Origin: Alteromonas lipotrueiana
GTDB lineage: Bacteria > Pseudomonadota > Gammaproteobacteria > Enterobacterales > Alteromonadaceae
Direction: 5' to 3'
DNA: 58,397 bases
Assembly (NCBI RefSeq): GCF_019249245.1
Contig: NZ_JAESDK010000025.1
Location: forward strand, 1 to 58,397
The position numbers were made by a program, and so were the translations under genes. This document shows positions 7,678 through 16,994 of this stretch, one piece after another (the stretch's first letter is position 1; each line of letters begins with the position of its first letter). The notes under the pieces are model-generated. The model did not search any database. It was not told the origin of the DNA and saw only the letters and a program-made list of their open reading frames with translations.

Positions 7678-10581
7678 ATGAATTTAAAGATGTTTAAAGC
7701 GAGTATGGTCGCAATATCAGTGTCATCCGTATTCGCTGCACATGGTGCTATGGCGCAGCAAAGCGATGAAGCTAAATTGCAAGAAATGGAAGTGATTTCG
7801 GTTTCAGGGATCCGTGGCGCGTTAGCGCGTTCACAAGCTGAAAAAATGGATGCGGCATCGATCATTGAGTCTATCTCTGCTGAAGATATCGGTAAATTAC
7901 CCGACTCATCTATTGCCGAGTCGTTGGCGCGCTTGCCTGGCCTTGCCGGTGAACGAAGTGGCGGTCGCACATCAGGTATTTCCATCCGTGGCTTTAAAGA
8001 AGACTTCACAGGTACCTCGTTAAATGGTAGAGAGCTGATAGGGATTGGTGACAACCGAGGCGTAGAATACGACCTCTATCCTTCTGAAATTATGACAGGC
8101 GCAACCATTTACAAAACCACCCAGGCCGATTTAATGGTTCAAGGTATTGGTGGAACAGTGGATTTACAAACTGTGCGTCCACTGCAGGCAGAAGAGTCCT
8201 ATACCATTAATACCAGCTATGAAGTAGGGGAACGTGATTCAGATAACCCCGAGTTTGGTAATGAGGGACACCGTCTAGCCGTTTCCATAAATAAAAAATT
8301 TGCCGATGATACAGTGGGCTTCGCACTTGCATTAGCGACAACAACCTCACCAAACAATCAAAGAAACTACGGCGTATGGGGATATGGCACTAATGAAGAA
8401 GGACAAATACTCCCCACCGGCATTAGCAGCCACGTAATAAGTACTGAGTTAGAAAGGGATACCATATCTGGAGTGCTGCAATATCGTCCTTCAGACAACC
8501 TAGACATAGTGCTGGATGTGCTATCCATCGACTATTCAGATTCAGGCATAAGACGGGGTATCATCGACCCCTTTACTGCCATAAACGTTACGGGTAGCGG
8601 CGCTAATTCTACAGGTACCCAAGTAAATGCGAATTCGGTACTTAGAACTGACCCTCGACAAAAAGACGGTGAATTAAGTACCTTTGGTATCAATGCGACT
8701 TACTTCCTTAACGACAACTGGTCCATCGAACTAGACGCGGCAAACAGTGAATCAGAAAAACGTGACCTACGCGGTGAGTCTTATGCAGGTCTTGCGCGCT
8801 CTGGCGCTTTAGATCCCTCTGAATACGGAAGCCGTGAGTTCATTATGTCGCCAGATGGCATAGAGTTTACCGACTCCACAGGACTCGATAGCTTTTCAGA
8901 CCCAGCATTATTGCAGTTAGCTGGCCCACAAAGCTGGGGTGGGGGCATGGCCAGTTTAGCTGAGCAATTTGAAACTGACGTTCTACAAGCGAACGGCAAC
9001 CCGTTTTCCTACCTCAATGGACAAGATGGCTTTTTAAACTTTGCCGATTTTAATGAAGAGCTAACCACTGTTAAATTGGAACTGTCGGGCCTTCTGGACG
9101 GCGAAATTTTCACTAAAATTACTACTGGGGTTAATTACTCAGACCGCTATAAAGATAAAATAAACAAAGGTTTTTTCGCCACGGCAGAATCATACCCGTA
9201 CAGCGAATCTATCCCTAGCGAGTATGTGTATGGTACCGCGGATCTAACTTGGATGGGCTTAGGTGAAGTGGTAGCCTATGACGGTTTTCGTCCCTACGAA
9301 GATGGCACTTATACGCAAAACGACGCGGGTTTCTTAGAGCCCGATAGACTAGGAGATACGTACGAGGTCGAAGAAGAAGTGTTAACCTTGTATGCTAAAG
9401 CTGACTTTGAATATGCTTTCAATGACATGTTCTTGACCGGGAATCTAGGTGTTCAATATGTTGATACCGATCAGTCATCCGTCGGCACTATTGCGGTTAT
9501 CGGCAGTAACTTTAAAGTGTGCGATGATAATGACGATAATGTGGTCGACGAGTCATGCTTAGTGAGTATGGGCGATAGTTATAGCCATATATTACCTAGT
9601 TTGAATTTAAGTCTAGAGTTTGCAGAGGGACAATTTCTCAAATTTGCTGCAAATAAGACAATTAGCCGCGCACGTATCGACCAAATGAAGGCGTCGGGCT
9701 TCGTTAAATTCACGCAGAATATCGATCAGATTTCTATCCCAAATTCACAAGACGCTGTGGAAAACTATGGCTCACCCTGGTCTAAATTTACCGGTAATCC
9801 GCTGTTACGCCCGCTTGAATCGAATAATATCGACCTGTCATATGAAAATTACTTTAGTGACGAAGGGTACTTTGCGCTGGCCTATTTTTATAAAGACCTA
9901 GTGAACTGGACCCGGGATGGGAATCAGTTAATTGATTTTACTAATGATGAAACAAATGGCGGAGCAAATTACTTCGTTCCCGGATTCCATGACCGTGTTA
10001 TTGAAACAGACGGTATCTACGGGCCAGCGAATGTCTATTACGAGGCCGGTGATATAGCAACGCCGCCTGACTTAGGCACTTATTCTTTCTTTGAAGATGG
10101 GTTAGAAGGAAAAGTTGAAGGTATAGAGTTAACCGCAAACGTACCTTTTAATACATTTAGTACGGTATTGGATGGGTTTGGTACAGCAGCGTCATTTACC
10201 TATGTTGATGCTGAACTTGAAGATGGCTCCCGTATTCCTGGTCAGTCTGATAAATCATACTCGCTGACCGTGTATTATCAGTATGAGGGCTTTGAAGTTC
10301 GAGTAGCGACAACCCATCGCACAGACTTCCTGACCTATCAGCGAGGTGGCTCGAACAAAATAGAAGAAGCAACGCGCAGCGAGGTTACATTGGTTGATGC
10401 GCAAATTAGCTACGACTTTGCTGATTCTGAAGTGGAGTACCTTGAAGGTTTAAGGGTTTCTCTGTCGGGCACCAACCTTGCGGACGAAGACGAAGAAACC
10501 ACCGATGATGCCACCGGCGTTGTTTCTTCACGCCGCCAGTTTGGCCCAACGTATTTACTCAACCTTAATTACTCTTTCTAG
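7678..10581 (+). CDS. TonB-dependent receptor, sugar-uptake (Xanthomonas-Caulobacter) type
   Basis: 967-residue outer-membrane receptor. A signal peptide ends near AHGAMA (residue 26). The plug (about 45-165) contains SAEDIGKLPDSSIAESLARL and GISIRGFKEDFTGTSLNGR, diagnostic of the TIGR01782-type receptors that import oligosaccharides. The barrel ends in the canonical aromatic terminus LNLNYSF. It follows trehalase and the gluconate permease, so trehalose or a gluconate-containing sugar is the likely ligand (inferred). Length is usual. A GGAG ribosome site precedes the ATG. Confidence 0.88.
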   Translation: MNLKMFKASMVAISVSSVFAAHGAMAQQSDEAKLQEMEVISVSGIRGALARSQAEKMDAASIIESISAEDIGKLPDSSIAESLARLPGLAGERSGGRTSGISIRGFKEDFTGTSLNGRELIGIGDNRGVEYDLYPSEIMTGATIYKTTQADLMVQGIGGTVDLQTVRPLQAEESYTINTSYEVGERDSDNPEFGNEGHRLAVSINKKFADDTVGFALALATTTSPNNQRNYGVWGYGTNEEGQILPTGISSHVISTELERDTISGVLQYRPSDNLDIVLDVLSIDYSDSGIRRGIIDPFTAINVTGSGANSTGTQVNANSVLRTDPRQKDGELSTFGINATYFLNDNWSIELDAANSESEKRDLRGESYAGLARSGALDPSEYGSREFIMSPDGIEFTDSTGLDSFSDPALLQLAGPQSWGGGMASLAEQFETDVLQANGNPFSYLNGQDGFLNFADFNEELTTVKLELSGLLDGEIFTKITTGVNYSDRYKDKINKGFFATAESYPYSESIPSEYVYGTADLTWMGLGEVVAYDGFRPYEDGTYTQNDAGFLEPDRLGDTYEVEEEVLTLYAKADFEYAFNDMFLTGNLGVQYVDTDQSSVGTIAVIGSNFKVCDDNDDNVVDESCLVSMGDSYSHILPSLNLSLEFAEGQFLKFAANKTISRARIDQMKASGFVKFTQNIDQISIPNSQDAVENYGSPWSKFTGNPLLRPLESNNIDLSYENYFSDEGYFALAYFYKDLVNWTRDGNQLIDFTNDETNGGANYFVPGFHDRVIETDGIYGPANVYYEAGDIATPPDLGTYSFFEDGLEGKVEGIELTANVPFNTFSTVLDGFGTAASFTYVDAELEDGSRIPGQSDKSYSLTVYYQYEGFEVRVATTHRTDFLTYQRGGSNKIEEATRSEVTLVDAQISYDFADSEVEYLEGLRVSLSGTNLADEDEETTDDATGVVSSRRQFGPTYLLNLNYSF

Positions 10582-10588
10582 AGTAAGT

Positions 10589-10627
10589 GGGGTCAGAGTG
10601 CTTTTTAGTGAAATTAACTCTGACCCC
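10589..10627. repeat. GGGGTCAGAGT inverted repeat, terminator-like
   Basis: GGGGTCAGAGT (10589-10599) and ACTCTGACCCC (10617-10627) are perfect reverse complements around a 17-base loop, eight bases after the TonB receptor stop, followed by TTTG. It may terminate that operon. The motif resembles the mobile palindromes I recall near REP-associated tyrosine transposases in marine gammaproteobacteria; no such transposase is in the window. Confidence 0.6.
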
Positions 10628-10997
10628 TTTGTTCTATGCTGCGCCCTGTAAGGGTAGGCAGCGCTGCTGGTTTATTTCCTTGTTCTGAACCGCTACTAGT
10701 TCACCAGACACATCATAACCATATTTTGGAGTGGGCAGGGAGCCAAGCGATTGGTCGAACGTTTGGTTTTAGTGAATGACTAGAATAAAACTCAATAGTT
10801 GCGAATGTTTGCTGTTTGTTCGAAGCAGACCGTCACAAAGTTGCCAGCCAATGTCTACGAAAATAGGGTAAGACAACATTGATAGTGTGATTACGTCAAA
10901 GCCACTTGGTAAGTATACCGTTTAGTATCTCTTGGTAATCACACCACTACATATCATTTCAGGTCAAAGTTTCAGGCGTGGTTAACGCTAAAACGGT
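10628..10997. other. Intergenic region without a recognised gene
   Basis: 370 bases between the TonB receptor and the convergent DUF5666 gene. No ORF with coding character on either strand and no further repeat was seen. Confidence 0.5.
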
Positions 10998-12773
10998 TTA
11001 GCCTTCTTCTGAGTCTTCGTCATTTTCTTCGGTCTGTGTCTCGGCCTCATCTACCAGCACAACACCTTCTTCAACAAGTGTACCCTCAAACTCAACCACC
11101 GTACCGACTTCCAGAGCGGCTACAAATACCTGTGCACTAACCGTTTCATCATTGGCTTCCAGCTCGCTGTTTTCTGAAAAGCGCAACTCGAAGCCATTCA
11201 CAATGACAGTCTGTTCGGTAATTGCCTCTACCAGACCTTCCATAGAAATTTTAGTGGACGCAGTTTCATCACTGTCATCATCACTATCGTCGGCGTCGTT
11301 GCCATTTTTACCCTTAACCGATAAAACTTCTATTTCCTCAGCCACCAGACTGATGTCACTGTACTCACCCTCAACTTTTACTCTTACAGAAGGGCTTTGC
11401 TCGACATAGGCTAAAAAGGTATCCAAGGTCATATCGTCTTTGCCTTCAAACTCGGTATTTGATGTAAACGTTACCGATACACCGGCGACGGTCATTCCTG
11501 CCGCTGTTGCCTGGCTTACTGCGCCTTTAATCTCGCCTTCGCGATCTTCTTCATCGATACGCTTTACCTTTAAAGCGACTACAGTGCCATCTTCAGTCTC
11601 GCGAGAGGCAATTTTTAATAAATCATTCACCAATATATCGTCAAAGGTAAAACGACGCTCTTCCAGATCAGACTCATCGTCATATTGAGTATCATCGTTA
11701 GTAACAAAGGTTATATCGTTTACTACAAACGATTGTGTATCTACGTCAACACGCTTCACGGTACCTTCAGTTTTGGTGTTGCTCTCTCTCTTTTTAAATT
11801 CTACTTCTTCTGCAACCCAGACATCATCAAGTCGGCTGCCTTCTACATTAACCCATATATTACCGGTAAAATCTTCGCGCTCACCATCTTCAAAGACGGT
11901 TTCTTCACTTAACACGAAGTCATAGCGGTTAACCTTAAAGGTGCCTGTTGAATCATCATAGCTAGTAACAACCCCGGCAATATCGACCTCATCGATGTCT
12001 TCCGGAACCTGCGCTTCCTGATCCGATTTATTTTCAATTTCACTGGCGATCAGCGTACCTGATAAACCCTCAGCCAGGCTTCCTTCAATTTTTACCCGCA
12101 TTTCGTTAGATAAGTCTTCAGCCGTAGTATCTTCAAAAACAGCCTGGCTGTAGTCTACGAGTTGCTGGTTAATTAAAAATGTTTTCTGGTCAGTATTAAG
12201 GCTACTAATTTCGCCAGACAGCTTGACATCAGTATCCTCAGTCTCAAGTTCTACAAATGAAGCGTAAAAGCCATCTTCGGTAATATATCCGCTCACTTCA
12301 ACCAGGTTACCAATAGCCAGCTGCTGCGCATCGGTATCTTCAAACTCGGTCAAATCATCAAAGTAAATATCCTGTCCCAGAACAGTGAACCGTGCATTAG
12401 CGTTATCAATGGCGCTGACGGTGCCTTGTAAGGTTTCTTCGTAAACGATTTGAGTGGCTTGTGGGTCACCGCCATTTTCAGGCTGGGTGGCCAATACTCT
12501 GACTACCATCCCCATCTTCAGCCCGGACTCCTGCGCGCCGCTTTTTCCGGCGATGGTAAATGCTGCGCTGTTTGAAACATACCGCTTACCATTAACGTAT
12601 ACACTACCAAATCCGGTAACAACGCCTTCTACAGCGATGGAGTTTGACGGGGATTGTTCCGCGGGTGGTGCCGGAGTATCACTGTTCGCCACTTCGGGCT
12701 GTGAGTCGCTACCACCACAGGCAGTCAACGTGGTGGCAATTGCCAGGGCAAGCAGGGATTTTCCAAACATCAT
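10998..12773 (-). CDS. Lipoprotein built of seven DUF5666 repeats
   Basis: 591 residues. A lipoprotein signal with lipobox LTAC (Cys19) predicts membrane anchoring. The mature part is seven tandem units of about 60-80 residues, each opening with a small-hydrophobic-Gly-x-Val strand (VEGVVTGF, LQGTVSAI, LSGEISSL, IAGVVTSY, TEGTVKRV, IKGAVSQA, MEGLVEAI) and continuing into a V-x-G/N strand: the DUF5666 OB-like repeat. Overall strongly acidic, ending in a Glu/Asp tail. The frame stays open 49 codons further upstream, but the ATG at 12773 has a GAGG site and begins the signal peptide. Function unknown; the acidic repeats suggest calcium or metal binding (inference). Confidence 0.8.
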   Translation of the reverse strand: MMFGKSLLALAIATTLTACGGSDSQPEVANSDTPAPPAEQSPSNSIAVEGVVTGFGSVYVNGKRYVSNSAAFTIAGKSGAQESGLKMGMVVRVLATQPENGGDPQATQIVYEETLQGTVSAIDNANARFTVLGQDIYFDDLTEFEDTDAQQLAIGNLVEVSGYITEDGFYASFVELETEDTDVKLSGEISSLNTDQKTFLINQQLVDYSQAVFEDTTAEDLSNEMRVKIEGSLAEGLSGTLIASEIENKSDQEAQVPEDIDEVDIAGVVTSYDDSTGTFKVNRYDFVLSEETVFEDGEREDFTGNIWVNVEGSRLDDVWVAEEVEFKKRESNTKTEGTVKRVDVDTQSFVVNDITFVTNDDTQYDDESDLEERRFTFDDILVNDLLKIASRETEDGTVVALKVKRIDEEDREGEIKGAVSQATAAGMTVAGVSVTFTSNTEFEGKDDMTLDTFLAYVEQSPSVRVKVEGEYSDISLVAEEIEVLSVKGKNGNDADDSDDDSDETASTKISMEGLVEAITEQTVIVNGFELRFSENSELEANDETVSAQVFVAALEVGTVVEFEGTLVEEGVVLVDEAETQTEENDEDSEEG

Positions 12774-13504
12774 AATCAGAACCTCATCTTTATAGTGAGA
12801 TTCAGGGTATGCTTTTAATATTTTGAAACAACAAAAAGGCAGTATACCAACCCATAACCCAGCCTGTGATAATATAACAAGTCTTTGCCCGAATGCGTCT
12901 CTCACACTGATCCTGCGCATATTTCATCATAGCTTTTATAACCGGGTTATGCATTTTTAGTAAACAAAAACAAAAGGATAGAAAAGGTTGGGCTTTTTTT
13001 CGCTATAACAGCCTGACTTTATAGCCCCGTTTGCCTTGCAAAGTAGTACGTCAACATTGTGGACATATTCAGGTTTTGTATGTACGACAAAAATGATTTT
13101 GCTGACGCTGTGTCCTATCTGATAAAACTACTGAGTCAGTGGGAAGGTAAGTAATATTGCTAGTGACAGGGTTATCCAGGCCCGCAAACCTCGAGGGCAG
13201 ACCACCAAGAGATTGTATCCTTGCCAGTCTCAATATTGTGCCAAATCTGCATAGCATCTGAACAGGCTGCGCTAACCATCACGAAAACTCACGAAAAGGC
13301 ACCCGTAGGCTAACTGAAAGTAGCACTTAGCGGCTTTTTTTGAGCGGCAGGTAGTGCCTGAAATGTTATAACAAGCGGGCAGGCGGCGTACCGGCTGTTG
13401 ATCGGGCAAACCGCCACCACACAAAGTCAGGTTAGTCATCGCGTTTGTAAGTAATTAAAAACCAATTCGGTCTTGGTCTTATCAATGCGATTGTATTGTT
13501 CAGA
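12774..13504. other. Long intergenic region
   Basis: 731 bases between two minus-strand genes. Short ORFs occur, but none has a ribosome site or recognisable product. The first 150 bases must carry the DUF5666 promoter. Nothing further can be supported. Confidence 0.5.
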
Positions 13505-14272
13505 TTAATCAGACTTGATGTTCAAAATATTAAAGTCGCTTAAACCCGCTACGCTTTGTTGAAGTTTGTTCTCGTAACCGTCAGCACGACGTAGCGTTTC
13601 GCATAATTCAGAGGCTTTGTCTTCTAATGCTTCAGCCTGATCCTCAATACGCTCTTCAAGATTTTCGCCAAAGGCTTCCATACGTTCGCCAAAGTCTTCT
13701 ATGCTTTCCTCAGAGGTGATCATCTGGGTTCCAAGCGCCATTAAAATTCGGCCCATGGCTCGTTCAGCCAAATCTTCGATACGGTTTTCAAACTCATCCG
13801 CCCAGGCTTGTTTTACCCAGCCACTGTCTTCACCGCCAATTCGAAAATGACCCGCATCAGTATGAAAACGTTGCTGTAAATCGTTTTTCATTTCTTCAAA
13901 CGAGTCTTGAAAGTCATTTATAAGCTCATCATCTTCACCCAGAATCTGGCCAAAGGTTTCTGTAATAGCAGTGTTTGCCAGCGTAAGACCTTCTGAGGCG
14001 ATACCGACAGTCAAAGGCACCGCTTCGCTGATAGAGTCATAGTATTCACTTACCCATTGTTGCTGCTTTTCATTAAGAGAGACAGCTTCGCGATTAATGG
14101 TCAGTTTGTAGTCATCACTAATGGCAATCACATCACCGTTGGATTGGGTCAGGGTAAGTAATGATGGGCTGTATTCAAGCTCTCCCTGTACCTCAATATT
14201 ACAGTCAGAGTCGCTGTGCGCCAGAACTGGCGAAGAGGTGATTAGCAGTAACGCAATAGCAGATAATTTCAT
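13505..14272 (-). CDS. YggN-like DUF2884 periplasmic protein
   Basis: 255 residues with a cleavable signal peptide (MKLSAIALLLITSSPVLAHS). A small strand-rich N-terminal part with one Cys (SDCNIEVQGELEYS) precedes a long acidic helical region (about 120-240) ending in ASELCETLRRADGYENKLQ, as in the YggN/DUF2884 family. The two Cys (DCN and LCE) could form the conserved disulfide. Family function is unknown. Its own promoter should lie in the 322-base upstream gap. Confidence 0.75.
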   Translation of the reverse strand: MKLSAIALLLITSSPVLAHSDSDCNIEVQGELEYSPSLLTLTQSNGDVIAISDDYKLTINREAVSLNEKQQQWVSEYYDSISEAVPLTVGIASEGLTLANTAITETFGQILGEDDELINDFQDSFEEMKNDLQQRFHTDAGHFRIGGEDSGWVKQAWADEFENRIEDLAERAMGRILMALGTQMITSEESIEDFGERMEAFGENLEERIEDQAEALEDKASELCETLRRADGYENKLQQSVAGLSDFNILNIKSD

Positions 14273-14594
14273 TGTGATTCCAATTCATCAATACAAAAGT
14301 AAACAGAGTAGAGCATCAGCCATGCCAACTTATTTTATTATTTATAAACAATGACATAAACTTTTATATTGCAATCTTAAAAACCTATTCATTTAGCGAT
14401 TTAGCTAAATTGACTAATTAATAGCGTAATTACCACTCACTTTTCTGTACTGCTAGCAGACGGTTTTTCACGGTTAAAATAGGCTTTTTGATTTGCATAA
14501 TGCATAATAAAAATACAATAGAGCAAAGTTGAACAGACCGGCAAGCAAAGCAGGTCTGGTCTGGTTAAATAGTAAAGTATATAAAGGAAAAGCT
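14273..14594. other. Divergent intergenic region
   Basis: 322 AT-rich bases between the YggN-like gene (minus) and a small membrane-protein gene (plus). It must contain both promoters, but no confident -35/-10 pair or operator palindrome was found. Confidence 0.4.
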
Positions 14595-14786
14595 ATGGGC
14601 GAATGGTTCGCAGCGGTAGGTTTTGGGGTGGGGCTGGTGGCTTTCGTACTTGGCGCCACCAGTATTATTATGGGGTTTACAACCAATGAACCTGGCAGTA
14701 TGGGTATGCAAAAGAAAATAGAATATGGTTTTTTTGGTGTTACCGGCCTGGTTTTGTGTATGTTAATGACTTACGCACTGGCATAA
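14595..14786 (+). CDS. Small two-helix membrane protein
   Basis: 63 residues with two hydrophobic segments (about 4-26 and 43-62) joined by a polar loop NEPGSMGMQKKIE. The ATG at 14595 follows an AAGGAAA ribosome site; an upstream in-frame extension lacks one. No family was recognised. It converges with the mscS-like gene, with only 19 bases between stops. Confidence 0.6.
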   Translation: MGEWFAAVGFGVGLVAFVLGATSIIMGFTTNEPGSMGMQKKIEYGFFGVTGLVLCMLMTYALA

Positions 14787-14805
14787 GCCATTAACACTTT
14801 ACCTT

Positions 14806-16101
14806 TTACTGTGGGTTAGCCGGCACCCTGATGGTAGGCTTCTCAGATGCGTTACTAAGCACCACATGGCTGTCTCGCTGATATGCACGCAGGTCAAAGG
14901 TATCTAGCATGGCCAGAACATGGTCAAAAATTTCTGCCTGCACTGTTTCGTAATGGGTCCAGGATTTTTCCACACTAAAGCAATACAGTTCTAAGGGCAG
15001 GCCCAGCTCATTAGGCGGTAGCTGGCGCACCATATAGGTTAACGACTGATTTACTTTTGGATGTTTGCTCAAATAATTTTGCAAATACGTCCGAAACGTA
15101 CCAATGTTGGTTAAACGTCGGCTGTTCAGTAAATCTGTTTCATCAATATTATAATCTTTGTGATAAGCCCGCAGTTCGTTGAGCTTTTTGTCTATATACT
15201 CAGATAAATACCGAATTTTTCCAAAGCGTTCAAGCATGGCATTATCACACAGTTTTATAGAGTGAATATCAATATAAATGGCACGTTTAATACGCCGGCC
15301 GCCCGACTCTTCCATACCCCGCCAGTTCTTTACCGCCTCATTAGTGAGCGAGTAAGTAGGCAGGGTAGATATTGTCATATCCCAGTTTTGTACTTTGACG
15401 TTGGTTAGGCCAATTTCCTGTATTTCCCCATCAACTTCATACTTGGTTAGCTGAATCCAGTCTCCGTTTTTAAACATTCGGTTTGCCGCTATTTGTATTC
15501 CAGCCACAAACCCCAAAATAGTATCTCTAAATATTAATAACAGTACGGCGGCCAGGGCGGTCAGGCCTGAAAGAATAATGAGCGGGTTACGCTCTATGAT
15601 TATTGAAATACTCAGCAGCAGTACGATGATAGAAAACATCAGCTTGCCTACCTGAATAAATCCGGTAATTGAAGCCCGGTTGGCCAGATAGGAGGCGTTG
15701 TACATATCTTCAAGAGTTGAAAGTAGCGCAAAGATGGTCAGCAGCGCGGTGTACATCATATACAGCAATGACGTTTTGAGCAGTAAGCCATGCAGCCAAC
15801 CATCTTCTTCCATTAACACCGGGGTTAGTATGAAAATAGTTAAGGCAGGCGCCAGGTGAACCAATCGCGTAAAAAAGCCATGCTCAAGCAGTGCATCGTC
15901 CCAGCCATTTGTGGTTCTCTTTATCAGTCTTTCGGCGTAAAACTTAACTAACAAACGAACCACAATGTAGACCAGCAATGCCACAGTAGCGATAGCCACT
16001 GCCGCTACAAATTTATACAGCGTATCATCTGGCGCAAGGGCCGGGCTGACTTGTTCAAGTAACGACTGAAATAAAGCTCGCCCGGTATCAGAAAGTTCCA
16101 C
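14806..16101 (-). CDS. Mechanosensitive channel, MscS family (YbdG-like)
   Basis: 431-residue inner-membrane protein. About five hydrophobic helices are followed by the MscS pore helix and beta domain: GLTALAAVLLLIFRDTILGF, then NRMFKNGDWIQL and VDGEIQEIGLTNVKVQNWD. The long C-terminal cytoplasmic region is as in YbdG, which responds to mild hypo-osmotic shock. The GTG start at 16101 overlaps the upstream acyltransferase stop (TAGTG) and has a GGAG site 8 bases away, so it is preferred over an in-frame TTG 16 codons earlier. It should be translationally coupled as third gene of the operon. Confidence 0.85.
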   Translation of the reverse strand: MELSDTGRALFQSLLEQVSPALAPDDTLYKFVAAVAIATVALLVYIVVRLLVKFYAERLIKRTTNGWDDALLEHGFFTRLVHLAPALTIFILTPVLMEEDGWLHGLLLKTSLLYMMYTALLTIFALLSTLEDMYNASYLANRASITGFIQVGKLMFSIIVLLLSISIIIERNPLIILSGLTALAAVLLLIFRDTILGFVAGIQIAANRMFKNGDWIQLTKYEVDGEIQEIGLTNVKVQNWDMTISTLPTYSLTNEAVKNWRGMEESGGRRIKRAIYIDIHSIKLCDNAMLERFGKIRYLSEYIDKKLNELRAYHKDYNIDETDLLNSRRLTNIGTFRTYLQNYLSKHPKVNQSLTYMVRQLPPNELGLPLELYCFSVEKSWTHYETVQAEIFDHVLAMLDTFDLRAYQRDSHVVLSNASEKPTIRVPANPQ

Positions 16102-16994
16102 TATTTGGTCTCCAGAATGTGAGATATACGTTGGTCTTTGGCTTTCCAAAGATCGTTTAACCAGTGTTGAAACTGTGTGCGATAGGTTGCATCGCTAAAG
16201 TAGTCGCCCTGAGTCTGCGCCGGAACCGCCAGCACATTCACATCGATAATAATATGTCGCATTTGTCCGCATAGCATGGCCATCATCGGGTGCTTGCGGT
16301 TTTGTGGATACAGCAATGAAATATCTAAAATGTTTGTGAAAAGATCACCCATAGTAGCCAGGGTAAAAGCCACCCCTCCTGCCTTTGGTGGCAGCAATGT
16401 CTGGTAATTACTTTGTCGGGCCGCATGCTTGGCAGCCGTAAAGCGGGTGCCTTCAACAAAGTTGATCACGGTGGTGGGCGTATTTGAAAACTTTTGACAA
16501 TAACGCCGGGTAGTGTCGATATCTTTGCCTTTAAGATGTGGATGCTTTGCTACATGGGCCGCTGAGTACCGGCGCATAAAAGGCATATCTAACGCCCAGG
16601 CCCCTAACCCTACAAAGGGTAACCAGATAAGTTCTTTTTTAAGAAAAAACTTAGGGGCGGGAAAGCGATTGCTGGCAAGCTCTATAAGTAAAATAATATC
16701 GAGATAGCTTAAATGGTTAGCCACAATCAAATACCAGCTATCGCGAGAAACAGGGGCACTGAAGCGCCGCTCAATAACCACCGGGTTAAAGAGCTGAATC
16801 AGCGCCACACTCAACCGTCCGAAGGTCAGTAAAAGGCATTGCATCACCGTAGCCAGCAGTTTTTGCACAGATGAGACAGGCAGTACAAGCCGAAATAGCC
16901 CGAATCCGATAATAAGGCTTCCCCAGAAGGCCAGATTAAAAATTTGAGCGGTGAGGTGAACCGTAAAAATTACGGGTATGAAAACAGTTCTCAT
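16101..16994 (-). CDS. YihG-like membrane acyltransferase (PlsC superfamily), copy 2
   Basis: 297 residues. An N-terminal hydrophobic anchor is followed by the PlsC domain with motif I NHLSYLD (H-x4-D), FFLKKELIWLPFVGLGAWAL, and motif III FVEGTRF. These enzymes transfer acyl chains to lysophosphatidic acid or lysophospholipids. It is paralogous to the upstream gene (both share the KKELIW and FMRRY segments) and overlaps it by four bases (ATGA). Its stop overlaps the mscS-like start. Confidence 0.88.
   Translation of the reverse strand: MRTVFIPVIFTVHLTAQIFNLAFWGSLIIGFGLFRLVLPVSSVQKLLATVMQCLLLTFGRLSVALIQLFNPVVIERRFSAPVSRDSWYLIVANHLSYLDIILLIELASNRFPAPKFFLKKELIWLPFVGLGAWALDMPFMRRYSAAHVAKHPHLKGKDIDTTRRYCQKFSNTPTTVINFVEGTRFTAAKHAARQSNYQTLLPPKAGGVAFTLATMGDLFTNILDISLLYPQNRKHPMMAMLCGQMRHIIIDVNVLAVPAQTQGDYFSDATYRTQFQHWLNDLWKAKDQRISHILETK

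Noticed and set aside
13069..13257. Minus-strand 62-codon ORF in the 12.8-13.5 kb gap
   Set aside because: No ribosome site and no recognisable protein features.
16102..16149. TTG start of the MscS-like channel at 16149
   Set aside because: Lies within the upstream acyltransferase and lacks a ribosome site; the GTG at 16101 has GGAG and a stop-start overlap.
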